A stretch of 64,000 bases of DNA. Origin: Microstegium vimineum. Its lineage: Eukaryota > Streptophyta > Magnoliopsida > Poales > Poaceae. The translations under genes and the position numbers were made by a program. The DNA is taken from contig CM039128.1 of the NCBI GenBank assembly GCA_022036555.1, positions 4,278,049 through 4,342,048 of the forward strand, written 5' to 3'. A model generated the notes under the pieces. That model worked only from the letters and a program-made list of their open reading frames with translations. It ran no database searches and had not been told where the DNA came from. Positions 9,683 through 20,370 of the stretch are shown in pieces (position 1 is the stretch's first letter; every line of letters starts with the position of its first letter).

Positions 9683-12399
9683 ATGAAGAGTAAAGGAATT
9701 CCGAAGTATTCCATTCAACAACGTGATCTTGATCTCTTGATTGCGCAGGGACTTCTTTCGAGATCGACTCTTTCTGCCTGCGAGTTGCCTGTTGGTCAAT
9801 TTTCTCCAAACCTATCTCCTTTCCAATCTATTATGTTTGTTTCTTATGTCAGATCTGGGCTTTGCTTTCCACCTTCTGATTTCTTGGTTCAATTCCTTGA
9901 CTTCTATGGTCTTCAGCTTCATCATCTTGTTCCTAACGCTATCATCTTTCTGTCATGCTTTGCACATCTGTGTGAGGCTTTCATAGGAATTCCTCGTCTT
10001 CTGTTCTTTCGCTACTACTTTCGGGTTCGTTTTACTGGTCGGTCGAAAGCTCCTAGCTGTGGCTGCCGTATGATACAATCCCGTCAAGGTCACAAAAACA
10101 CTTTCCTCTCGCTGTCCTTGTCTGATTCTGTTCGTAATTGGGTTGAGAAGTGGTTTTATGTTTCTCAACCGCCTTTTCCTAGACCTTTTGATTTGTTTTC
10201 CCTCCCAATTTCTCTTCCTTGTTGGTCCAATAAAATATCTTCCTCTGAAAAGAGTCAAGCCTTTGATTGATCGTCTTAGTTTTTTGACGCAATCTGGTTT
10301 GATAGGCAACGATATTGTTGCTAGCTTTTTGCGTCGTCGAGTTCAACCTTTGATGAAGAGAGATCATCTAGGTTTTGAATATACTGGTCCTTCTGACTTA
10401 TCTCGTCTTATCCCTGAGGTTGATCTTTCTGATGATGATATTCTTGAGATGATGAACAGAGTATTGAGTGGTGTTGTTATTCTTCCTGTTGCGATTCAGG
10501 AGTATAGTGATGTCAATCCGTCACCTGATGTAAGTATTTGAATCTTCGATTTATTTTTTATTTTGTTATCCCCATCTCATGTGTTTCTATTTTGCAGGAT
10601 CTTGGTTATAACTTTGCTCTCAAGGTGCCCACTGCTGATGATGGTGGACACCTGGATGTTGATGATGATGATGATACTAACACTGCTGCTTCTCCAAAGC
10701 GGGGTCGTTTGGATGTTGATACTAAACTTCCTCGGCCAAAAAGGAGGCGGTTTGCTCGTCATGGTTCTTTGTCTGGTAATCTTCACGCCGAGTTCTTTTC
10801 CCGTCTGTCTGTTTCTCTGTTTTCTGACTTTGTTTTTTGCAGATGGTCATTCGGCTCTTTCGACCGAAGACGAGTCAGCTGATCCTTTGAGTCCTTCGGG
10901 TGAGTTCTTTTCCTATTATTTCTCTTTATGTGCTTTCAAGATATGTGATGACGCTTGTTCTTTTTTCTGCAATCGGGTGCCTGCTGATGACCCTCTTGCT
11001 TCAAGCTTTGTAGTGCCTTCTTCTTCTGCTTTACCGTCTTTTGATGATGATTTTGATTTTGCTATCCCGAAGTTGTCTTTCTCTTAGACTGGCTGAGATA
11101 AAAAAGTCTTCTAGGTATGTTTTCTTTTATTTCCTTAGTACTTGCTGAATTCTTTGTAAAGGCTTGTAATGTATTTTTATTTCAATGTTGCCTTGGGTGG
11201 TTCCTCTTCTTCTAAGGCTGTTGTTAATTTATCTATTCAAGGTAAAAATTTGTTGTCTTGCCTGCTTTTATCCTTTTATTTTTTTTGTGCTTACTTCTTT
11301 ATTGCAGGTGATCCGGTAGCTTCCCTTGATGTCAGTTTGATTGGAGTTCCTGGGGAGTCTTATGTGACTACCCCGACTGCTGCACCAAATCCTCCTGCAG
11401 TTGATCCTTGTGTTTCGTTGTCTGCTTGGTCTGAGCGGATTGGCAGATTGCTCTCAACCTAGGATTCTTTTTCTTCAGAGTATGGTGCAGAGCTCAAGGT
11501 GCTTTTGATACTTCTTGTTTTGTATTTCTGTTTTTCTTGTTACCTTCTTCTTATCTTTATATTTGGTTAGCAGGCTTTTCATCAAGATCAAGATACTCTT
11601 TTTGGTCCTCAAGAAGAGAGGTCTGCTACCCTTATTCAGGGTAGTCTTGGAAAAGCTGAAGCCGAGTTGTCTCGTGTCAAGGCTGAGTTGGTTCAGATGA
11701 CAGCGATGCGAGATTCTGCTACTGCTCGAGCTTCTGGTGAAATTGCTGATCTGAAGTCTTGGCTTGCTGGTAATTTGTGCATTCCTGATTACTTCCCTTT
11801 GGTTTTGTCACACTACTCTTGTTTATTTGTTTGATATTTGCTAGCTCTTGAGCGCCAACGTAAAGCCTGGAAAAAGGATCGAGAAGTGATGATCGAGACC
11901 CTTCGATCTTCTGAGAACAGGGCTGATCACGTAAGCGAATCTGCTGATGATACTTCAAAAAAGGCTCAAGATTTGCTAGCCGAAGCTCAGTTGATTTTGG
12001 TCGGTGCTGATCGTGATCTTGTTCAGGCTTTACAATCAGTTCAGACTTTGCAAGGGAAATTAACTTCTGCTCGGGCGCAATTTAGGTCTCTCCTTGAGGC
12101 TGTGAAGCCTATTGTTGTTGTTGTTTGCCATACTGGCGATGATAGTGCTGGTATAGACAGTATAATCCCCGTATTGCCCTCATGATTCCATGAGTTTGTG
12201 AAAAAACGGGTTTGAACGATGTATTGGAAATATTGTTTCCTTTGTCCGGGCTCTTGCTCCTGAAGTCCTTTTAGCCCGAATTCTTGAAGATCCTATGGAG
12301 TCCGATCTTTTGGCTCGGTGGGAGCAAACAAAACTTGAGGTCAAGAGTCTCTGTAGTGAAATACTTGGTCAGATGGAAGTGTTGTCTCCTTCTCCTTGA
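9683..12399 (+). pseudogene. Antisense extra ORF of the Tat element (gypsy-type putative transposase-28 family), multi-exon
   Basis: It runs opposite to gag-pol. Exon 1 (9683-10529) starts MKSKGIPKYSIQQRDLDLL and carries a hydrophobic domain matching, from memory, the plant family PF04195 (putative gypsy-type transposon), including FTGRSKAPSCG and DSVRNWVEKWF. A one-base frame change occurs between about 10195 and 10225. Clear introns follow: GTAAGT at 10530 to TTTGCAG at 10597, and GTAATC at 10776 to TTTTTGCAG at 10842. The third donor GTGAGT at 10900 lacks an AG acceptor at the expected place near 10970. Exon 2 holds an acidic run and a basic PKRRR-like motif (possible nuclear signal). Later exons encode a long charged coiled coil (11590-11760, 11845-12120) and end with FVRALAPEVL...SPSP and TGA at 12397-12399. 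Function in the element is unknown. Confidence 0.7.
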
Positions 12400-12889
12400 C
12401 AACATTTATCTATTCCTTAATGGTAGTTTTGTAACATATACTTTGATGATATTTTTGTTTGATGCCTTTACTTAATATATTGTCAGGCTTCGTCCTTGTT
12501 TGCAACCTTCTATGAGTAGTGCCGAGTTCTTTTGATTATTGTCTGAAGTAATGCGCCTCTATATTAGGCTCTGAAGTCCCGAATTCTTCCTAGGTAACAT
12601 TATTGGCCTTCGAGCCTTGATGATTATTCTGACAATATTGCCTGTAGAATGATTTGTGCCTCTGAGTTTAGGCTTTGTATTGTAAAAAATCCTCCGAGTA
12701 ATATCGGGGTGAGATTATTGTCCTTTGAGTAGTTTTTGACGAGTAGTTCTTGTTGTTGGGATTTTGCTTCTTGAAGTGGGGATATTTGTCTTGCATTCTT
12801 TTTGCGCCAATTCAATGTTGCTCTTCGAGCAGTTGTTGTGTCACTTTGCACGAGTTTTTACTGCGCCGAGTAGTTGGGTGTCATGCGTC

Positions 12890-13590
12890 TTCACAAAATG
12901 GTAGACTTTGTAGATATATGAATCAGACTGTGTCGCTCATGGTGCAAGGCAGTCGGGTTGTCAGGTTGTCCGATCGCCTGTAGACTTTGTATATATATAC
13001 CAGACTGTGCCGCTCATGGTGCAAAATAGTTGGTCTGTTGAGTTCCCTTTCGAAAAAAGTGCTAGACAGTGCTGCTCATGGTGCAAAGATGTCAGCTAGT
13101 CATTCCGCCTCTTGAAACGGTAGACTTTTTATATGAACCAGACTGCGCCGCTCATGGTGCAAAGCAGTCGGTTAGTCAAGTTGCTTCACGAAACAACTGA
13201 CTCCGGGCAGTACCTCTCATTGTGCAAAGCCGGTAAATTTTAGATATATATGAACTAGACTATGCCGCTCATGGTGCAAAGCAGTCGGTTAGTCAAGTTG
13301 CCTCACGAAACAACTGACTCCGGGCAGTGCCTCTCATTGTACAAAGCCGGTAAATTTTAGATATATGAACTAGACTGTGCTGCTCATGGTGCAAAGCAGT
13401 CGGTTAGTCAAGTTGCCTCACGAAACAACTGACTCCGGGCAGTGCCTCTCATTGTGCAAAGCTGGTAGATTTTGTATATATGAACCAGACTGTGCCGCTC
13501 ATGGTGCAAAGCAGTCGGTTTGTCAAGTTGCCTCACGAGACAACTCGACTCCGGACAGTGTCTCTCATTGTGCAACTGCCGGTTTGTTCT
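12890..13590. repeat. Minisatellite inside the Tat element
   Basis: The word GCTCATGGTGCAA recurs at 12935, 13012, 13074, 13150, 13267, 13382 and 13497. Spacings are 77, 62, 76, 117, 115 and 115 bp. Right-hand units contain an extra block (CCTCACGAAACAACTGACTC and following) absent from the shorter left-hand ones. Tandem arrays between integrase and the 3' LTR are known in Tat elements. Confidence 0.9.
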
Positions 13591-13612
13591 TGATCTCTTG
13601 TATCTTGCACTT

Positions 13613-14672
13613 TTAGTTGTAGAATTTCTTGAGTTGGCTGATATGCCAAGTATTGCTTAATTGAATTCCTTCTTCTGTCATTAGCTCATAAGTTCCGGGT
13701 TGTATTGTTGTCTTGATGATAAAAGGAACCTCCCATGGGCTTAGTAGTTTGTATCTTCCATCTTTTTTCTGAATTAGTCGTAGTACCAAATCTCCTAGTT
13801 TTAACGTTCTTGGGTGCATATTTCTGTCATAATGTCTTCACAAGCCTTGTAAATATATTGCATTTTGTATTACTGAACTATCTCTTATTTCTTTGATTGA
13901 GTCGATCTCTAGTCGTCTTGTTTCTTCAGCTTCTCCTTCAACATATTGCTCAATTCTTGGTGATTGCCATATTAAGTTGATTGGCAATACAACTTCTGAT
14001 CTGTATACCAAGAAAAAAAGGTGAATATCCTGTTGCTCTGCTCATTTGAGTTCTTAAACCCCATACCACTTTTGGTAGTTCTTCTATCCATTTACCTCCA
14101 TAATCTTTTAGGTTTTCATATAGCCTTGGTTTTAAGCCCTGTAATAACAGCCCATTAGCTCTTTCAACATGTCCATTTGTTTGGGGGTGAGCTACCAATG
14201 CATAGTCTATTTCTATTCCACAATCTCTTGCCCAATATTGGAATTCTTTTGCTGTAAATGGTGATCCAAGGTCTGTGATTATTCTGTTGGGCATACCAAA
14301 TCTATGCATGATTTCTTGTATGAACTCTGTCGCCTTTTCTGCGCTGTATTTGACTAGTGGTTTGTATTCAATCCATTTGGTGAACTTGTCTACTGCCACG
14401 AATATGTACTCGAATCCTCCTTTTGCCTTTTTAAGAGGTCCGATTTGATCTATCCCCCAACATGAGAAGGGCCAGGCTGGTGGTATGCAGATTAAGTTAT
14501 GTGCTGGAACATGAGATTGTCTTGCAAACATCTGACAATTCTTGCATGTTTTGACTAATTGTTCTGCATCCTGGAGTGATGTTGGCCAATAGAATCCACT
14601 TCTGAATGCTTTACCGATTAGTGTTCTAGATGTTGCGTGGTTTCCGCAGCATCCCAAGTGGATTTCTTCCAA
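13613..14672 (-). pseudogene. Retrotransposon integrase (zinc-binding, DDE core and C-terminal domain), broken
   Basis: The N-terminal zinc site (HxxxH, then CKNC) lies in the first 50 residues. The core shows WGIDQIG, ITDLGSPF and HVERANGLL, supplying the D, D and E of the catalytic triad. The frame ends at 13950. A second frame at 13613-13819 (LKLGDLVLRLI, then SPWEVPFII and NTWHISQLKKFY) is the C-terminal domain. At least one frameshift therefore separates core and tail. The domain would insert cDNA into host DNA, giving the 5-bp duplication seen around the element. Confidence 0.85.
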
Positions 14673-14687
14673 TATTTCTTTTCCTTC

Positions 14688-16028
14688 TTATATAGATACA
14701 CATTTCAGTAATATTCCAGGAGATGTTGCTCTTTTGTATAATTTATCCTTTATGAGAACGTATGCTTTTCTTTTCCTTATAACCCTTGTTGCTTCTGCTT
14801 TATCTCCGGGTAGTTTGTTTTCACATTTATGATCAATGTATGGTTGTCTACAATTGCTTTCTATGTTGAGGATTTGTCTTGAGCCATCGGGTACTTTTGC
14901 TTTGTCTATATCCATTGGGTCTTCTTTTGGTTTATTAATCTCCTGGATTGATGGCTTTGCGAGTTCTTCCACAAATACTCCAGGTGGAACCTTTGCTCTG
15001 TCTGACCCCAGTTTGGATAAGATATCTGCTGCCACGTTTGAATCTCATAAGACATGGTGAATTTCTAGTCCTTCAAAAATTTTCTCGAGTTTCCGTACTT
15101 CTGCACAGTATGCGTCCATGTTGTTTTTTGTGCAGTCCAACTCCTTGTTTACTTGGTTGATCACTACTGCTGAATCTCCGTAAGCTAGAATTCTTCTGAT
15201 TCCGAGTGTAGCTGCTACTCTTAAGCCATGTATAAGTGCTTCATATTCTGCTTCATTATTTGTTGCTCGTCATAGTATCTGTAGTACGTATTTTAACTGT
15301 CTTCTTTCTGGGGAAATTAGTAGCACGCCTGCCCCTGCTCCTCCGAGTTTTAGTGACCCATCGAAGTACATCTTCCAATGATCTCGTATTAGCTCGGGCT
15401 CTTTTTGTGCGATTTCCGTCCATTCTGCAATGAAGTCGGGTAGTATCTGTGACTTGATTGTTGTTCTTGGTTTGAAGTCTATATTCAGGGATCCGAGTTC
15501 TACTACCCATTTTGATATTCGGCCTGTAGCTTCTTTGTTTCTGAGTATGTCTTGTAGCGGAAAGTTGGTTGCTACTGTTACTTTGTGTTCATGGAAATAA
15601 TGCCTCAACTTTCTTGATGATATAAGTACTGCGTATAGTAATTTCTGTACGTGTGGGTATCTCACTTTTGATTCTGTGAGTACTTTGCTGATGTAGTATA
15701 CTGGTCTCTGTACTTTGTAGACGTGTCTGGGTTCCTCTCTTTCCACGATGATTGCCGCACTTACTACATTTTTTGTTGCGGTAATGTATAGCATCATGTC
15801 TTCCTTATTTCTTGGTAGTGTTATTACTGGAGATGATGATAAGTATTCTTTCAATTTGATAAAAGCTTGATTTGCTTCCTCTGTCCATTCAAAGTTTTCT
15901 TTTCTCTTCAGGAGTTTGAAAAAGGGTAGTCCCTTTTCTCCTAATTTCGATATGAATCTGTTGAGAGCTGCCATACATCCTGTCAGTTTTTGTATGTCCT
16001 TGACCTTTTTAGGTGGCTTCATATCCAT
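14688..16028 (-). pseudogene. Retrotransposon RNase H region with a second RNase H-like domain
   Basis: The 15270-16028 frame starts with the RT thumb/connection (KLTGCMAALNRFISKLGEKG), then the usual gypsy RNase H region (FEWTEEANQAFIKLKEYL, then RPVYYISKVLTESKVRYPHVQK). It ends with WKMYFDGSLKLGGAGAGVLL near 15300-15370, which begins the additional archaeal-type RNase H typical of the Tat lineage. A stop or frameshift near 15270 and another fragment at 14688-15035 (MAADILSKLGS) complete the region. It would degrade the RNA strand during cDNA synthesis. Confidence 0.8.
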
Positions 16029-16751
16029 TATTGCCTTGAATTGTTTGGTGCTAGCCTCGATCCTCTATTGCTGACCAAAAAGCCAAGTAGTTGTCCTGAT
16101 GGTACGCTAAAGACACATTTTGTGGGATTGAGTTTCCACTTCCACTCTTTTAAGTTCTTGGAGGTCTCTTTTAGGTCTTCTAACAGTGATTCTGATTCTT
16201 TTGTTTTGACTACTACGTCATCAATGTAGGCTTCGGCGTTTCTTCCGATTTGATCTCCAAGGCAGGTTTGTATTGCTCTTTGATACGTTGCTCCCACATT
16301 TTTTTAATCCAAAAGACATTGATTTGTAGCAGTATGCTCTGAAAGGTGTTATGAAGGATGTTTTGCTTTGTTCTTATTCTCTTAATGATATTTGGTGATA
16401 CCCTGAGTAGCAGTCAAGAAATGATAGCAGTGATGATCCAGCTGTTGAGTCTATGACTTGATCAATTCTGGGTGTCTCATATAGGTCCTTTGAGCAGTGT
16501 TTGTTGAGGTCTGTGTAGTCTACGCACATACGCCATTCTTTCGAGTTCTTTTTCTCCACTAACACCGGGTTTGCTAACCAATCTGGGTTGATTATTTCTC
16601 TGGTGAATCCAGCTGCTAGTAGTTTTGTAATATCCTTTTTGATTGCCGCTTTCCTGTCTGGTGCAAATCTGCGTAGCTTCTGTTTTACTGGTCTTGATCC
16701 TTTGTTTGTATCGATTTTGTGCTCAGCCAACTCCTTTGGGACTCCTGGCAT
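16028..16751 (-). pseudogene. Retrotransposon reverse transcriptase core, frameshifted
   Basis: The 16374-16751 frame contains EWRMCVDYTDLNKH and LLSFLDCYSGYHQISL, the fingers/palm segments of gypsy RT, and stops at 16374. The 16028-16297 frame, in another register, contains EAYIDDVVVKTK, the YIDD form of the catalytic YxDD box, and GFLVSNRG. The next part of pol returns to the first register by 16028, so two opposing indels flank the catalytic box. Confidence 0.85.
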
Positions 16752-16814
16752 ATCTGCTGGTTTCCATGCAAATATGTCTTTGTTATCCCTCAGAAAGTTG
16801 GTGAGCGCGAGTTC

Positions 16815-17552
16815 CTATTTAGGATCTAGGTCTGCACTGATTATCGTCGTCTTCTCTGGATCTCCAGTTAGTAGGTCGATTGTCTTTGTGGCTGCTTCTT
16901 TGGCAGGTGTGAAGGTGCTTGACTTCTTTGCCGGTATTTGGATTTCATCCGGGTTCATTTTCTCAACTTTCCTCATGATATCTTCTTTATCCTTGTAGTC
17001 TTGCAGCTTTTCTGATATTTGTATGGCTTGTACATCACAATCATATGCTTTCTTTAGGTCTCCTTTTAGTGAAAGAACACCTTTTGTTGTTGGCATCTTG
17101 AGTAGTAGATATGGGTAGTGGGGAATTGCCATGTATCTTGTGAGTGCTGGTCTTCCAAGGATTGCATGATAACATGATTCGAAGTCGGCTACTTCGAATT
17201 TGATGAACTCGGTTCGATATTTGTCGGGTGTCCCGAAGGTGACTGGTAGGGTGATTTGTCCCAAAGGTATGGAAGCTTTTCCGGGTACTATTCCATAAAA
17301 AGGAATACTGGTCGGTGTGATCATGCCTTCATAGTCCAAATTCATCTTTCTTAGAGTGTCTGTGAAGATTATGTTTAGTCCTGCTCCTCCATCGATGAGT
17401 ACTTTGGAAACTGCTACTCCTGCTATTGTTGGTCCCATTACTAGAGGGTAATAGCCAGCATTTGCTGCACTTGTCCATTGATCTTCTCTTGTGAATTGAA
17501 TTGGGTATTCTGACCAATCCAGATATCTTGGGGTGGCTGGCTCTGCTGCCAT
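16815..17552 (-). pseudogene. Retrotransposon protease region
   Basis: VLIDGGAGLNIIF is the aspartic protease active-site segment in the D-G-G form common in this lineage (usual retroviral form D-S/T-G). YHAILGRPAL further on is the conserved second half of the fold. The frame is the same register as gag and the first RT fragment and ends in a stop at 16815, suggesting an original continuous gag-pol frame. Confidence 0.75.
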
Positions 17553-17735
17553 GATAGTTCTGTGTGCCAGTTTTTCCTGTATTTTGTTTCTTGTATATGA
17601 TGCTCCCGAAAAGATTACTGCTATTTGTCGTTGGGGTTCTTGATAATTCCCTTCTGCTTTCTTTATGTCTTTCCCTGATTCATCTGTTCTTTGCTTCGAG
17701 TTGTTTGATCATGTGTCTTCATTCTTTATGAATCT

Positions 17736-19826
17736 TCATTGGAAAACATCACATTCGATTAGCTTGTGACTTGAATTAGGATGTATGTAGCAGGGTAGGT
17801 CTTCTATTCTTTTTGTTGGTCTCTTCGTGTAATTGTTGCCCTGGTAATTGTTGTTCGAATATCTGTTGTTCGTGTTTCTGTTGTTGTTATAGTTGTTGCT
17901 ATTGTTGTTGTACCCTCCTTTGTCTTTATCGTTGTATCTTCTTTTGTTGTTTGTCGCCGCTACCATATTGTCTTGTCTTGGCCTCTTGTCATTTGGCCTG
18001 TAATCTGGTTTTTTATTTTCGTGAAAATCACGGGAAAACCTGTGTCGTGTTCTTTCCTCTGATGATATCATTTTTTCAACAACCTTCTTGAAGTCTTCGT
18101 TGGATCTCGGATTTTCATTGAAGTAGTCTTTGAACTGCCAATTTCCTACTATCCCATCCGCAAATGTTTCTATTACTTCTCTATCGGTGATGTCATGTAT
18201 CTGAGCTCTGAGTTCTCCAAACCTTCTGTAATACTCCCTTAGAGTTTCTCCTCTTCTTTGTTTTACATTCTTCAATTCTGCTGCTGTCATGGGGTGTGTT
18301 ATTATTCCTGCAAAGTTGTTGCAAAATGCCTCATATAAATCTTCCCAATATTTAATTGATCTTGGTTTCAGCTTATCAAACCATTGTAACGGCATGGCTT
18401 CGAGTGCCATTGGAAAGTATAGGGCTTTGATGTCGTTATTTCCTCCTGCGAGTTCTATGGATTGAGAATATACTCTTATCCATTGCCTGGGTTCTACTTT
18501 TCCATTATATTTGGAGTGCTTTGCCGGTTTGAACTTGTGTGGTAGCTTCAATGTTTTTAGTCTTCCTGCAAAGCATGGAAATCTGTCGTATTCTTCTACC
18601 CTGTTGAAGTCCGGTGATTCATCTCTTCTGTAATAATCTTTGTCCCCTCTATATTCGGATTCACCATAATCTTCTGGGTAACGTTGGTCCCAATCTGGGT
18701 TGTTTTGTTTTATCAGCTCAAAATGTTGCTCTTGTCTTTCTGATGGTTGTGGTATTCCCGTCTTCCCAAGTCTGTGGAATATCGACTTCTTGGGTGCTTG
18801 TTCTTCTTGCTTCTCTCCTTGCCCTTCTTGAGGTGTATTGTCTTCAGGTTGTTTGTTTGGATCTCCGTCTTCTTTCATTAGATCATCTGTAATTATTTCT
18901 TCTTTAGTAAGGATGTTCAATTCTTTTGTTAATTCTTCAATTCTTTCTCTCTTTGTGTTCTTCGTAGATTCTCTTTCTGCCTTCTTCTTGTTATATTCCG
19001 TCAATTCTGCTTTATACTTGTTCCAGATTTTTCTTCTCTGGGTGGCTTGATTTCTTCTTCCCGCTCTAGCCTTGTTCTTTTTCAGCCTTGCGGCTTTGTG
19101 ATCGTTTGTTTCATTGTCTTCTCCTTCTTCATCGTCTGATATATCTCCTTCTGATTCATCTGATGATTTCAAATCGGGTATTTGTGGTGGCTCTAAATAA
19201 GGTTCCAACTCTGCCATGTATATGGTATGCATTTTACGAGTTCTTCTCGCTTCTTGGCTTCTTTTCTTAGTCTTGTATGATAGCTCTTGGTAAAGTCTGA
19301 GTTCCTTTCCCACTTGGAATGGTAGTTCTGTAGTCTGACCTTGTGTTCTTGAGGGTTGGTTTGGCCAATGCACGATGCATCCTTCTGGAGTCGTTGACAT
19401 GATCAACCCTTCTTGAGCATCTTTTAGGGTTTTGCTTCTTGTCATCTTTCTCCGAAGGAAACTTCCATAAGTGTATGCTGAATTATGCAGTCCATATAAA
19501 CGCGAGTTCTTGATGGGTTCTGAATTGTTTTTGCTTCTGATTGAAGTCTGCTTATATACTCTGACTTGATTTGTGTTTACTTTTGTCGTATTGGACTCGG
19601 GGTTGGCGTGCGGTAGTGTCTCCTTTTCCGAGTCGGTTTCGTATCCTTCTTCGTCTGCTAGTCTAGTTAGTTTCGAAATCGTCAGATTCTGAATTCCTTG
19701 ATTCAGTTCTTGAAGATCTTGATCCGCTCCTTCTTCTTCTCGGAGTCGGCTTTGAATTTTTCCATCGTCGTCAATCTTGCAGATCCATGATCCGAAGAAA
19801 AACGTGGATTCCGTCGGCTTTATCAT
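17736..19826 (-). CDS. Retrotransposon Gag, about 696 residues
   Basis: The open frame extends into the LTR, but the Met at 19826, about 50 nt after the primer binding site, is the first one downstream of that site, so I start there. The N-terminal 400 residues are acidic, Lys/Glu-rich and low in complexity. The retrotransposon gag domain covers roughly residues 440-600 (PHKFKPAKHSKYNGKVEPRQ, then ALYFPMALEAMPLQWF, then ETLREYYRRFGELRAQI). An Asn/Tyr-rich basic linker follows. The end is CYIHPNSSHKLIEC, a Cys-His cluster in place of a standard CCHC knuckle. Gag would assemble particles and bind element RNA. The frame is uninterrupted, the only intact long ORF of the element. Confidence 0.85.
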   Translation of the reverse strand: MIKPTESTFFFGSWICKIDDDGKIQSRLREEEGADQDLQELNQGIQNLTISKLTRLADEEGYETDSEKETLPHANPESNTTKVNTNQVRVYKQTSIRSKNNSEPIKNSRLYGLHNSAYTYGSFLRRKMTRSKTLKDAQEGLIMSTTPEGCIVHWPNQPSRTQGQTTELPFQVGKELRLYQELSYKTKKRSQEARRTRKMHTIYMAELEPYLEPPQIPDLKSSDESEGDISDDEEGEDNETNDHKAARLKKNKARAGRRNQATQRRKIWNKYKAELTEYNKKKAERESTKNTKRERIEELTKELNILTKEEIITDDLMKEDGDPNKQPEDNTPQEGQGEKQEEQAPKKSIFHRLGKTGIPQPSERQEQHFELIKQNNPDWDQRYPEDYGESEYRGDKDYYRRDESPDFNRVEEYDRFPCFAGRLKTLKLPHKFKPAKHSKYNGKVEPRQWIRVYSQSIELAGGNNDIKALYFPMALEAMPLQWFDKLKPRSIKYWEDLYEAFCNNFAGIITHPMTAAELKNVKQRRGETLREYYRRFGELRAQIHDITDREVIETFADGIVGNWQFKDYFNENPRSNEDFKKVVEKMISSEERTRHRFSRDFHENKKPDYRPNDKRPRQDNMVAATNNKRRYNDKDKGGYNNNSNNYNNNRNTNNRYSNNNYQGNNYTKRPTKRIEDLPCYIHPNSSHKLIECDVFQ

Positions 19827-19873
19827 ATTGAGGTTGTGGTCCACCAAGCTTTCGAGAAAAAATTCGCCAAAAG

Positions 19874-19891
19874 CCCCTACCTGTCGCGCCA
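19874..19891 (-). promoter_or_regulatory. Primer binding site of the Tat element
   Basis: Read on the minus strand, TGGCGCGACAGGTAGGGGC begins two bases after the 5' LTR. It matches the TGGCGCGCCAGGTAGGGG type used by RIRE2/Cinful-like elements with one difference. It marks the right LTR as the 5' LTR. Confidence 0.75.
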
Positions 19892-19893
19892 GC

Positions 19894-20365
19894 TGTCGAT
19901 ATTTTACCACCGATAGCCTGCCACGGGGTTACCCGAGACAGTAGTTCGTGCCTCGGCGAATAGTGAAACCTTGGTGGTTGGACACGCAGGGACACAAGGT
20001 TTATACTGGTTCAGGCCCTCGACAAGGTCGAGTAATAACCTTACGTCCAGTTGAGTCGCCTGTTATTGCTCTTGATCGTAATACAAGGTGTTGTGTGTCG
20101 CTCTACGTATCGGGTGTTGTGTAGTATGTAGGGAACTGTTTTTGGGTGATGCCCTCACCAGCCCTTTATAGTCTAGGAACTAGCCGAGGTTATCCTAATC
20201 CTACTCGGTTACAAACTTAGAGTCCTAAGCTGCGATTCGGTCTTGCTGTCCTTACCGAGTAGAATTCTGTATCTTCTATTCGTCTTCCTTCGTGGGCCGA
20301 GAAAAAGGAGGCCCAGAGCTTAGGTCAGCCGGTCTCTGGGTACCCTATAGGATATCCCATCGACA
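19894..20365 (-). repeat. Right (5') LTR, complete, 472 bp
   Basis: It starts TGTCGATA and ends CATCGACA, so the termini are inverted repeats, and is followed by the AGCAC duplication. As the upstream LTR on the minus strand it would hold the promoter for gag-pol. Confidence 0.9.
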
Positions 20366-20370
20366 AGCAC

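Larger units (their letters stand above)
7814..20370 (-). mobile_element. Ty3/gypsy LTR retrotransposon, Tat lineage (RIRE2/Cinful-like), with AGCAC target duplication
   Basis: The element is 7819-20365, flanked by AGCAC at 7814-7818 and 20366-20370. Going leftward on the minus strand the order is 5' LTR, primer binding site, gag, protease, reverse transcriptase, RNase H, a second RNase H-like domain, integrase, then a minisatellite and an opposite-strand gene before the 3' LTR. Two RNase H domains and an extra opposite-strand ORF after integrase are known traits of the Tat lineage. Gag, PR, most of RT, RH and IN share one reading frame, now broken by several stops and frameshifts, so the copy is not autonomous. 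By eye the two LTRs differ at about 14 of 390 aligned positions. Confidence 0.9.
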
